Under the pieces are notes generated by a model, which did no database searches, was not told the DNA's origin, and saw nothing but the letters and a program-made list of their open reading frames with translations. From assembly GCA_023627715.1 (NCBI GenBank), contig JAMAHW010000095.1, positions 62,001-126,000 on the forward strand: DNA of 64,000 nt. The letters run 5' to 3'. Source of the stretch: Periconia sp. R9002. Lineage: Eukaryota > Ascomycota > Dothideomycetes > Pleosporales > Periconiaceae. The position numbers and the translations under genes were made by a program. Numbering within the stretch: the first letter of the stretch is position 1; the number at the start of each line of letters is the position of its first letter. This document shows positions 12,256 to 22,127 of this stretch, in pieces.

Positions 12256-13051
12256 AGTTTTCGTTCTTTCTTCGGTCTCGTGGAAGTGTGGAGTGTGGAG
12301 AAAGCGGGTTAGTTTGGTCGTAATGAGTTGAGGGGCGTTGCGTATATAATGATGGGAAGCTTTGTAAATATTTAACCATCATCACCCGTTTTTTTTTTCC
12401 GGCCTTGAAAATATTTGTAAGATGGTTTTCTTCTCTGGTGTATGTGTGATGTGTGTGTGTGTGCCTTTTTGGAGTAGGTTTCTCTCCTTTAGCTACGTGT
12501 GCGTAATTGGCTATAATTTATCGTACGTACAGACACTCATACGCATATACCGATCTATCTATGCATTATTATTTCTCTTTGTGAAATACTCATCAATTAA
12601 CAGCCCGTGTATCATGCATTCAATCAAACAATCAAAGCTCGATAAATATCGTTAATCTCCTACAATGCCATTTCTTCGAGCATCGATGGCATGGTGATTT
12701 GGCATACACCTTTCCCAGAACAAACAAAACTTCCTACTTTAAATCAACGATTAGTAAATATAGACGAGACATCTGGTGGTATAGTTACCATCGTAGGTCA
12801 ATTAATACTCATTTCTACTGCACGAAACTTCGATATTAACTTGGTGTTTCCTGTGGTGTGGATGTTATGTGTATGTGTTTACTACTGGCTCATATTACCA
12901 CAGGTACTATGATTGATTCTTTTTGCATTTTTATTGTTTGTGGTTAATGGTTGATGATTGATGGTTTTATCGGAGCGCCAGGGCTCAACCCACAGGAAAT
13001 ACAATCCCAATCAATCTTCCTATAACTTATTGTTCGTGACGCTGCGCAGTC
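12256..13051. other. AT-rich intergenic stretch, no gene seen
   Basis: Base composition drops sharply after the repeat-protein gene. The first 150 bp look like its 3' untranslated region with a T-run near 12390. The remainder is AT-rich with no frame that looks coding. The 73- and 77-codon frames present have random-looking composition. Confidence 0.45.
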
Positions 13052-13303
13052 TTACTCATCCCACCATTCGTCCTTCAGCGGCTCTGCGATTTCTACTCTC
13101 TCGCCAGGTTCTAATCTTAGTAGCTTTTTAATTAATTCTGCTATCTTTTTTAGATCCTCCCTAGTTAGTATGTCTCTCTCTTCCTCTTCCTCTTCCTTAG
13201 TCCTATCCATCATCCTGTTGTAAAGATCTAGAAGGAGATCCTCTAGTCTAAATGGCCACTCGTTAGAATTTTTGGGGGGATTATCCCGACCTGTTACGCG
13301 CAA
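13052..13303 (-). pseudogene. Remnant of a protein-kinase C-terminus (SRPK-like), truncated
   Basis: An 83-codon frame. Its last third reads DLKKIAELIKKLLRLEPGER followed by an acidic stretch and Leu-Lys-Asp-Glu-Trp-Trp. This matches the end of a eukaryotic protein-kinase catalytic domain: a helix, then Leu-x-P-x-x-R carrying the subdomain XI Arg, then a Leu-x-x-x-W-W/F end, in the style of SR-protein kinases. An acidic run (EEEEEER) precedes it. Nothing upstream supplies the ATP-binding or catalytic loops, and the surrounding DNA is AT-rich with many TA steps, so I read it as a decayed fragment, possibly RIP-affected, rather than a gene. The kinase assignment is from pattern memory and is moderately sure only. 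Confidence 0.4.
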
Positions 13304-13697
13304 CGCAAGTTTTTACAATGTGACAACTCTGATTAATAGTCTGCTAGGCAGAGGGATTTTTCAATCTATTCAAGCGGCTCCGAAAATTTCCATAGAAAGA
13401 ACCACGAGGTAGATAGGCATACGGTTTGTATGAGTCTGGGCTGTGAGGAAAAGGCAATCAACCACCTTATTCATGTCCAGTTATTGCATAATTACAAGTC
13501 TCCCTCGTATGTTAAGAATAGAACCATTCACATTCCGTACTTTAAAACTCTAAAAATTTACTAGTCTGAAACATTCTCCAAGCTCTCCATATACATCCCA
13601 TATTTCCCACTCTCTGGAACTCTACCCCGTCCCCTTGCGCAACATGTCTATCCTACAAACAGACCATAAATCAACGTGCAAATAAATAATCTTTCCG
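13304..13697. other. AT-rich spacer, no gene seen
   Basis: This short AT-rich stretch lies between the kinase remnant and the Ser/Thr-rich gene. I looked for the missing kinase lobes upstream of the remnant on the minus strand and could not find DFG, HRD or APE-like motifs. Confidence 0.4.
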
Positions 13698-14222
13698 TCA
13701 AGAAGAACTATTACTAGCGTTAGGACCCGTGTACCCATACCCATTCCCATACGAATACGGAAAAGGAATATACTCTGCCGCTGTCGTCGTGGGTGTTGCC
13801 GTCCCCGCAGCCGACGAAGAGGCCCCCGTCGTCGTCATAGGAGCGTTGAAATTAAATTCTCCAGACCCAGGGCCCGACGTCGGCATTGAAGTACTCGTCG
13901 ACTGAGATGGAGGCGTGGGGTTAGAAGACGAGGTCGGTGGTGTTGTTGTTGCGTTTCTGCTGCTTCTACCGGATGTTGTGGGGGAACTGCTGGTTGTGGT
14001 GTGGGGGTAGATGGATGGGTTTGTGTTGAGGAAGTTATCGGTGGTGGTTGTTGGTGTTGCTGCTGGCGGGGAAGGAGAGGAGGAGAGTGGAGGGGAGCTG
14101 TTCGAGGTGGTAGCGGTGGTGGTGGGTTGGGAAGTAGGCTGAGAGGTATCAGAGTTCTGCTCGTCTAGCAGTTTTTTGGTAGTGTAGTATGCTGCTGTTG
14201 AGATGCTGGATGCTGAGTACAT
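13698..14222 (-). CDS. Ser/Thr/Pro-rich hypothetical protein
   Basis: A single frame of 174 residues starting MYSASSISTAAYYTTKKLLD. Apart from this first segment, about half of the residues are Ser or Thr, with Pro and Asn making up much of the rest. It ends in an aromatic and Gly-rich tail (PFPYSYGNGYGYTG). There is no signal peptide, membrane helix or domain that I recognise. The first 25 residues look helix-forming and more constrained than the rest. Gln/Ser/Thr repeats make this a poorly conserved, probably disordered protein. The start is the first ATG of the open frame; an upstream exon cannot be excluded. It could be a spurious frame in a low-complexity region, but its length and the A-Y-Y-T-T-K-K-L-L-D opening argue for a gene. 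Confidence 0.5.
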   Translation of the reverse strand: MYSASSISTAAYYTTKKLLDEQNSDTSQPTSQPTTTATTSNSSPPLSSSPSPPAATPTTTTDNFLNTNPSIYPHTTTSSSPTTSGRSSRNATTTPPTSSSNPTPPSQSTSTSMPTSGPGSGEFNFNAPMTTTGASSSAAGTATPTTTAAEYIPFPYSYGNGYGYTGPNASNSSS

Positions 14223-15425
14223 TTTGTTGGGGATTCCGTAGTTTTTCTTTTGCGTTGGGTCCTGGGTTTGTTCTCTTTCTTGAATCCTCTAAAGAATTTG
14301 GGTTTGTATGTCTGGTGAAGGAATTCGGAGAAGACTGGGTGGTATTGACTGGGATCAAAGATGAAGCTTGTTTGTGAGCGGTACGTGAAAATGAAGACCG
14401 ACGAGCTGAAGAATTTGATACACAAAGCGCGAGACCGAAGTTCTTACACTCTTTTCATATGAATCAAAATCTCATCGAAGAGAAACTCCTCGCACACCTA
14501 CCTTATATACTCACCTGGCAACGCTCTCGAGCCATTTTCCCAAAGCCCCCAAAGACACAAGCCTCAATCCTATCCCATTCCTCCACCGTACCGATACTAC
14601 TCATCTCATCTCCCTTCCGCTATCGTCGTCCAACCATTGTTGAATCACATCCTTCGTTTCGCACAACTAGCCCCATCTGACGTCGCATCGGTCGTTCAAA
14701 CAAACGTTTTTACATTTTTAGCGTGAGAGCGCACCAGTTATACTAATTAGTTCTGGCGCTAAACTCAAACAGGTAGTTTGGTTGCCAAGACTCAGGTTCA
14801 GCCTTGTTTCTCGATTGGGATGTTAGGTGCGCAGCTGAGTTTTGGGTTTGTCTTTATGTCGGTGAGATCGATGGTGGCGGAAAGTGAGCTTGAGAAGCCT
14901 GAAAGGCCACGGTGGCATTGAAAGATAGTTCGGTGATGAAAGTCATGTGGATCTTATGATTTTCGAATTAGACATTCAATGTTCTTAGGTAGGTAGAGTG
15001 TACATGCGGGGATGGTGTCACGTGATTGAATGCCACCGAGGGAGATTACATGATCTTTCGAGAGTTCCATCCTGAGGTTTGCCATGGGTAGAGGGCATAT
15101 GGTTGAAATCTTATACGAAAGTGTTAGAAAAATCAAATGTGTAAAAGCCTAGAAGAAAGACTTGTGGACGGAAACAAAAAATCGAACACAGTGGAAGTAT
15201 GGGGCTATTTAAATACTTCACCAAAATGATGCATGTGTACCGGAGAGTGGAGCGGAGCTTCATAGGACCATCCAACGGCATATACGAGATGCAAGTAATA
15301 TGTTCAAGGAATGTTACAGAACAAATGCGCAAAATTTTTGTCTAAAGCACCTATTGATCGCCTAACAAATCTTGCCCAACCTGGGAAAGAGGATTCATAA
15401 CAGCCTGATTGTAAATGCCTGCTCA
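14223..15425. other. Intergenic stretch, no gene seen
   Basis: This contains the promoter side of the Ser/Thr-rich gene and the 3' flank of the zinc-cluster factor. Frames of 60-86 codons (14149-14425, 14459-14680, 15111-15332) have no motif. A TAGGTAGGTAG motif lies at 14986-14996. Confidence 0.45.
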
Positions 15426-17055
15426 TTACAGGATGCAACACTTCCTCCCGGGCCCGAGGGCCGCTTCTAGTTCAGCATCCGTAACTTCTCTGGCTTCAGT
15501 ATCTTGCACTTCACCGACATAATATGCTAGCCACTTCTCACGTTGTCCTCTTATCCACTTCCTGCACCATCTAGCTACAGGCATGGTGTTAGCTCCCCCA
15601 AAATCGCCATCATATTCAACAATCCATTTTTGGATCTCGTTTTGTTTGGCAACATCGTCTGTTACCGCCCAAGCCGGACACAATGCTGCCGGCATTGATT
15701 CTGTACCAAGGGGTCGAAATGGTGTAAGCGTCCGCGCAAGGCTCAGCATCTCTTCTACGCAAAACGTCAACTCTTCCGGAAGGGTTCGAAATTCAGCTTC
15801 GTTCGGCGTCAAAGCATTCAACATGTAAATGATCAGGATGGCGTATGGAAGCACCATACTGTATCGAGCCTTAAGCCCGAAAAACATTTGTGCGGCGCCA
15901 AACGGCAAAGACTCCAAAGGCGTGACTTCAGTAACCTTTTCACAATACTCGGCTATCTGGTGCCTTAAAATTGACATATCCGAATGGACATCACGATATG
16001 CGCGTTCAAGTCCGATGCGATCTGGGACTGGAGCACGCAGAATTTTGTTGATTTGCTCGATTTTCCGGAGTCGAATAGTTTGTATTTCTTCCGGTCTGGA
16101 TATCCGGGGCCCGGCTGGACCACCGATTTTTGCCATCCAGGGGCCAATGTTAACCCTGGGATTTGACAGCTGCTCCATAAGCTATGATGAAGTGGGCGTG
16201 AGTATCAGCATGAATCGATTAGAGAGTTTACGTATGTGTCTTACCACAGTGTAACCTGAGGCGACTACCAACTCTGCGTCAAATTCGTCATAATCATGCC
16301 AGTTGATCGTCTCTGCGAATATGTTCATTACGTGACACATTCCCGCAATATGGGTGCCGTATCTGATTTCTGGTCTCCCTATCCAGTTCTATGGATAATT
16401 CACTTTAGTACAGATCGCCTTCGATAGGCTCAGAATTTCTCACCTGACAAATCATAAGCAGCAATATTGTGCAAAGCGTATTAGAAGTCGCCCCTTGCTT
16501 GGGATCCACCAATGCCAATCTTAGAGCTTTCATTGCGTACCCATATTTTGTGTACGCCTCTCTCTGCTGTTGGCCTGTTCTGATGTAGGTGAAAGCGCTA
16601 ACCAGCGCCGCAGCAGACTTGTCCAGAGCGTCGCTATATCCCAACCGCTTCGGGATTTTCTGCATCGTTTGCGGCCCGAGCATACCAAACTGATAGCCTA
16701 GCTTGTCAACTCGAATCGAGTCGATCCAAGCGCTACTGAAGCTAGTAGTGCCATTCGCCGGGAACGGTAGAACCAGTGTAATCTTCGGGTCAGTATCGCT
16801 TTTCTTAGCTACCTGCGTAAATATGTTGGTAGATTCTGCTTTGGTATTCCCCCACTGCTCCACGAATTTGTATCTTTTCTGCCCTGCTCCGATGCATTCT
16901 ATGTTGAGTCTGGTGCACCTCGAGCAAGATGGCTGTTGCTGATCGCATTTCCTAGGCTAAGATGAGTTTGGTTGGACAGGCGTTACGATGCATTAGACAT
17001 ACTTTTTCTGCGCCCGACAGGCTTTGCAAGCACGACTTGAAGGGACACCAGGCAT
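15426..17055 (-). CDS. Zn2Cys6 fungal transcription factor with a C-terminal CaaX-like box
   Basis: Four exons, 17055-17003, 16951-16444, 16388-16245 and 16181-15426, give 486 residues. The three introns are 51, 55 and 63 bp with good donors and CTAG/ATAG acceptors. The first splice completes a textbook binuclear zinc cluster with Cys at 10, 13, 20, 27, 30 and 37 (spacing 2-6-6-2-6), directly after a short Met-Pro-Gly-Val-Pro start. The rest is the helical middle-homology type region, including a NWIGRPEIRYGTHIAGMCHV segment where such proteins read FxG-x-x-x-x-HGxG. The C-terminus ends Gly-Arg-Lys-Cys-Cys-Ile-Leu, a CaaX-like box, which is odd for a DNA-binding regulator (see findings). Targets are unknown. 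Its closest neighbours are a kinase remnant and the C2H2-ankyrin gene, which give no pathway clue. Confidence 0.85.
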
Positions 17056-18670
17056 AATGCAGCGCAACGTCTGGCTTGAAATGGCAGGGTTGATTATTTG
17101 ATTGTGCGGAGATGCATGGTATTGACCCAAGTACTTAAGAGTAAGGTCGCGGAGCGCAGCATGGCACCTAATACGGATTAGCGCAGAAATAGGGGCTGAG
17201 GGTAGGGGGAGGGATGGAATCTCAAACTCGGCGATCACCAATCTTACGCTTGGCTTCCTCTTGGCTCGCCCAGTGGCGTTGAACAATTGATGAGTTGTCT
17301 TGTTGCGTTTTAACTCATTTAACTGCTAATGATGTTTTTTTTTTTTCAATCTTCTTAAAAGAAAATTTGAAATCAATTGATGTTTCGGAGGCATGTGGTA
17401 CTATCGTGAAGCAGTGTGCAAAGGATGTGTGATCCTCCGATCGTGACCAGCTCCTTGCTAGATACTGAAATAGGCTGTGTGGCGCAGGTATAGTGTGAAG
17501 TGCGGTTAGTTGTCTGCATTCGTAAGCTGAGCAACGCTTTCTTTGGGTAAGAGGAATGCAGAATTCACTTCACTAATGTTCGTTTGACCAATCAGTAGTA
17601 GTAACTGTAATACTGCGTTATGCGACGGGGGCAACTATGTTTATCGGTGGCGGATAGTAGATCTATGTATGGAAGAATTGATAACTATTCAATAGCACCC
17701 CCATTGAGGTAAGGTGCTATACGGATGAACAAAGTCGTTTTTTTTACGTTTGGAGCCACCTCGTGTTCGCTCGGGTGTTCAAGAACTTGAACAATTGAGC
17801 GAGCAGACCTTTGCATGATACTAAACCGTGGACGCATGGGGCCTGGGGCCAGCTTAAGAAAATAGAGTAAGTGTCAAAGAGAAGGAAGAAGGAGTTCAAT
17901 GAGCAACACCCAGGTATATTGATGTCATCATCTGTCCCATGATTTTAGCTTTGTAGTCATCCTGCTATTCATACATGAAGAGACTAGATCCTACGAACCA
18001 GATAGCATTACCTAATGGTACTCTGATACTTAGAAATAAACATTCATTCACACTAAATACCTTTGGTGACTTATGGGTGCATTGCACAACTATCAGGGGG
18101 CGGAAAGGATGCACCGGAAAGCGCCTACTTAAAAAGCAAAATGCCGGCAAAACATCAAATTGATATATACAGACATTGAGCAGTATGCATAATCTTGTTA
18201 AAAGCCATAGAAAGCCTAGAAATAGTTAACATGCTCGTACACTGACAACAGAATGTTCTTGGACGAGGGAAACAACACTAGGGCTTCAGGTTCTCAACAC
18301 AGACATAGACTGGAGACTCGGAATGAGCAAGGAAAGTAAAAATAGGAGCTATGGAGCGATTCCCAGGGTCAATCCATTTTGAAGTACGCCTATAGACAGC
18401 TTGTCTAATGTATTGTGTGGAAACAAATGAGTTACTATTGCTAAAATTGTTCTAAGGTGTACAATTCGACCATAGTCTACCCAAGTAGATCAAGAAATCT
18501 TTTACCAACAAAAGTAAAATGCCCAATGGACAACTCAAGCTGCTGAATAGCGTTAGCGCACGCACTGGTTTTGAACTAATCGTTCAGCTAGCACATACCA
18601 TTTGCAAAGCTCTGTCGAAGGTCTATCAAGTCTGTGCAAGACTTCCTGAATCCGACATGCGTGAACTGAG
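17056..18670. other. 1.6-kb intergenic stretch, no gene seen
   Basis: It holds the promoter of the zinc-cluster gene and the 3' flank of the ankyrin gene. A minus-strand frame at 16993-17286 contains the true first exon of the zinc-cluster gene, but its upstream part is not coding. The 17965-18163 frames on both strands are unsupported. Confidence 0.45.
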
Positions 18671-20833
18671 TTAATTCGACGTAAGAGCACCATATGAGCG
18701 AAGCAAGTCAACAAACGAAGTGGATGAGCAGTTCCAAACTGTAAGATCAAGTACCGTTTCGTCATGGATGTTTTTTAAGTTGACTTCAATACGTTGATCT
18801 TCAAGAAGAAGCTGCATGGTCTTCGGACATTCCTGTTGTCTCCAGCTGTTTTGCACACAATAATGCAGTGCTGTGTTTCCAGCTTTGCATTGAAGATTCA
18901 CTTGTGTGTCTTCACGGCACAAAAGTATTCTGACCGCTTCCGTTTTCTGATAATCGCACGCAGTATGCAGTGGGGAGAGTCCCCCGTGGTCGAGGATGTT
19001 GACTTCAACGTCTTGGTGGTCTAGAAGAAGTTTTAAACAAGCGGGATTGTCCGATCTACAGGCGATATGTAAGGGCGACTCCCCCGTACGATTTTGAACG
19101 TTGATTGAAAGCTGATAGTTGCTCAAAAGTAGGCGCAAGATGTCGGGGTTTTGGACCTCACAGACTGTATGTAAAGGGCGGTCGCCATACTGGTCCAGGA
19201 CGTTGACAAGGATGTCTTTACGCTGTAGAAGTAGCTTAACTAATTCCGTATTTGCCACTCGAATAGCTGTGTGCAAAGGCGTTTCAGATCTACGGCCCTT
19301 GATATTGGGATCACAATTCATGTGGGACAAAAGTCGCTTGGCGATAGCAGTATAGCCTGATCGTGTTGCTATGTTCAAAGGCGTGTCGCCGTAGCAATCT
19401 TTGGCGTTTAGATTCACTGAATCAGATTGTAGAAGCACTTCTACCATCTGGATATTATCTGCCATGACTGCGAAATGCAACTGACTGTACCGATTAGAAT
19501 CCAACCAGGCGGAATCGAACTTTTCATTCCCTAGCAACGAACGGACAATGGCAGTACAGTCGTATTGAATTGCATATTCCCAAGCTGTTTGCCTAAGGTA
19601 TCCTATCAAGTTTAGGTCGAGTGATGGATGTTCCAGGAGAAGTTTCACTTCTTCAAGTGCCGCACTCCTTACCGCTCTGTGGAGAGCCGTGTTCCCAAAT
19701 TTATCCTGAATGTTCGGATCGATCATAGGGTGTTGAAGCAGCAAGGCCATTATTTCCAATCTATGCTCTGATGGCATGTTTCCTCGCTGTCGATACATAA
19801 GAGGGGTGGCAAAGTTATTTACAGAACGCACAAAAATTGTGGGTCTTGCATTCACGTTGATGTCAATTCGTGAAAGCAATTGCCGAGCGGCTGTGACGTT
19901 ATCATATTTGACTGCAAAGTGCAAAGGGGTTAATTCACTCCAGTCCATGCGGTTGATCAGGCAACTTGGCTGTGAGATCAATAAAGCTGTTATCCGATTT
20001 TGTCCGCTCTTTATTGCCATATGCAATGGGTATGACAACTCAAGCAGAGTCCCAGCATATTTGCTCTTGAGTAATGATTGGAGGAGCTCGCTTCTCGAAT
20101 CATCTATCATATAATGAAAAGGTGATTTTCCATTATAGTCTTTGGCTTGTAGATCGGCATTACTGTCGAGAAGGAATTCACATGTTTGACAGTCTTGGCT
20201 GAACACGGCCTCATGCAATGGAGTCCTGCTCTTCTCATTCCTTGCATTCACCGATGCACCAAGAGCGATAAGTGTTTCAACCATAAGCCTCTGGCCGGTC
20301 CTAGCCGCGCAGTGCAATAGAGTAGACTTGTCATCTCCCGTCATGTTTAAGTCGACACCTGCCTGGAGTGCTTCTTGAATAAAAGCGACATTCCCTATAC
20401 TCGCTGCGTGCAATAAACTAGAATTCATGCCAGCCTCGTTTTTCTTGAGGATCTGCTTCGTTTTGCAATCTTCGATGCTCAGCTCGTCTTGTGGTACTCT
20501 GCGTTCTGGCCCTTGTCCATGGGCTTTGCGCAGGTGTTGGCCCAAATTATCCTTTCGGCTAGCCTGGAAATTGCAACCCAGGAAACTGCATTTGAATTTG
20601 GGTTGTCCAACGCGGTGTTTTGCAAGTATGTGCCTGGAGAGGTCCGCGCGAAGAGCAAAGGCTTTGTCGCATGACTCACACCCGTATGGCTTGGAATGCG
20701 TCTTGAGATGCTGGCTATAGAAATGATCAGTCGGTGCTAAAGGAGGATATACAGAACTATATTACTTATATCTACTTTTTGAATCGAAAGTTCTCGGTTC
20801 CGGGCATTTGAAGCATGTTTCCTGGATCGCCAT
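18671..20833 (-). CDS. C2H2 zinc-finger and ankyrin-repeat protein
   Basis: Exons 20833-20766 and 20714-18671, joined across a 51-bp intron (GTAATA donor, CTATAG acceptor), encode 703 residues. The splice completes the first zinc finger: C-F-K-C in exon 1 and Q-H-L-K-T-H in exon 2. Two more fingers follow at about residues 31-55 (CESCDKAFALRADLSRH) and 61-85 (CSFLGCNFQASRKDNLGQH). From about residue 120 to the end there are some 13-15 ankyrin repeats, with recurrent T-P-L-H-x-A and a hydrophobic L-L-L-x-H motif; several begin at TPLHEAVF, TPLHFAVK, TALHRAVR, TPLNIATR, SPLHIACR and TALHYCVQ. Such fusions occur in filamentous fungi and presumably bind nucleic acid through the fingers and a partner protein through the ankyrin stack. 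The specific role is unknown. The start could lie further upstream if another exon exists. Confidence 0.8.
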
Positions 20834-21218
20834 GTGTACACTTGTGCGATGGTATTTTATGTAGACGTGTTGTATAACGAAACTATAGCTGAGGATCAAT
20901 GATGTCCTCAAATCTCGTACCAATGTTGAGGGAAGTGAAGATGGGTGAAATTTCAGCTTGCCAAAATCAACCCTCCTGATGTTTGCGTTGTGACTACCAG
21001 GGGCACCTCACAACCATCCGATTGGTAGTTGTTGCGCCACCCTCTTTTTCATCACTTGGCATTAAATGTAAACTATCCCGCCCTTTTCGCTTTCAACCCG
21101 CCCATCCTCTCTCTGAAATCTCCCAACACTGGCTTTGAAACCCGTTTTCTCCTTACTTTCTATCACGGAGAAGTTGACATCGTCCTGAGCTCCTTTCGGG
21201 GTCGACAGATAGACTATC
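20834..21218. promoter_or_regulatory. Divergent promoter between two C2H2 genes
   Basis: Only 385 bp separate the start codons of two oppositely oriented C2H2 genes, so both promoters share this segment. It is C/T-rich towards the right-hand gene. I see no clear TATA box or repeated operator. Confidence 0.45.
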
Positions 21219-22127
21219 ATGGCCACACCGTTCTCTTACCCACTGTCCGGCTTCGATATTGAGTCTCATCCACAAAGCGCACGCAGCGACGGTATTCAAG
21301 CTCACCAAGATATCACGCTCAGTTTCAACACACCTGGCGCTACGGAGCAACCACCAGCACTTGGAGGATTCACTAGCACGTGAGTTTTTTTTTTAACACC
21401 ATGCAGTTATGCCTTTCGGTGTACGAGTCGTCGCCTGCGCGACGGTCCTAGCGGGGAGGATATTACCCCCTGTCACGCCGGTTGGGCTTGCGACCCTGCC
21501 TTTTGCACAGGCCAACTTGATCAGCCACGCGTCCGGGCGATAGACGCCGACTGCGCATATCTCTCACCCAACACCTTTGACTTTACAGGATTACACATAG
21601 ACTCGGGTGTTCCAACGGAATTCTCTAACTTCGACACTTCCCTTGATGGCATACTCGATTCGAGTTTTGCCCTTGGTCAATACGATGACGTGTCGCCTGG
21701 CATGTTATGTCCGCCTACACAAAACGCCCTAGGAGTTCCAGACACAGAACCTGGTGTCTCTTCACAACCAGGCCATGGCTCGATTGCACAATCAAACAGC
21801 TATTCTCTTGAACCTTCCAACACCGTTTCACTCAATACTAGGCCGGAAATTCCCACGAGTCCACGGAAAGCATCTCGTCGCCGCCAGCGTTCTAAGAGCA
21901 ATTGCCAACCAGTTCGCTGCACCCAACCGGGCTGTGACCAAACCTTTGGTCGGCCTCAAGAGTTCCGTCGCCACTTGAAGTTTAAGCATGACTCCCAGAA
22001 TGCTGAAAGCCCTCGTTGTATGATCTGCGACTACCGTTATCCTAGAATTGACAAGGTACGGGATCACATGGAGAAGGTGCATGGTTTGCGTGTTCAGAAG
22101 ATTGACAACGCATTTCGTTCGGGATGA
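21219..22127 (+). CDS. Small C2H2 zinc-finger protein
   Basis: Exon 1 is 21219-21379. The preferred exon 2 is 21452-22127, joined across a 72-bp intron, for 278 residues. A GTGAGT donor follows Thr-Ser-Thr. An in-frame TGA immediately after it shows that splicing is required. The acceptor at 21450-21451 (CCTAG) keeps phase; another at 21405-21406 also keeps phase but would make a 27-bp intron (see findings). The middle part holds an unusual Cys-rich stretch (TPCHAGWACDPAFC). A basic patch (RKASRRRQRSK) precedes two adjacent C-terminal fingers: CTQPGCDQTFGRPQEFRRHL with a final His, and C-M-I-C...H-M-E-K-V-H. This two-finger C-terminal layout is common in small ascomycete C2H2 regulators. The target is unknown. 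It is divergent from the C2H2-ankyrin gene. Confidence 0.75.

Noticed and set aside
15426..22127. Secondary-metabolite gene cluster around the three regulators
   Set aside because: No polyketide synthase, NRPS, terpene cyclase, P450 or transporter lies nearby; only regulators are present.
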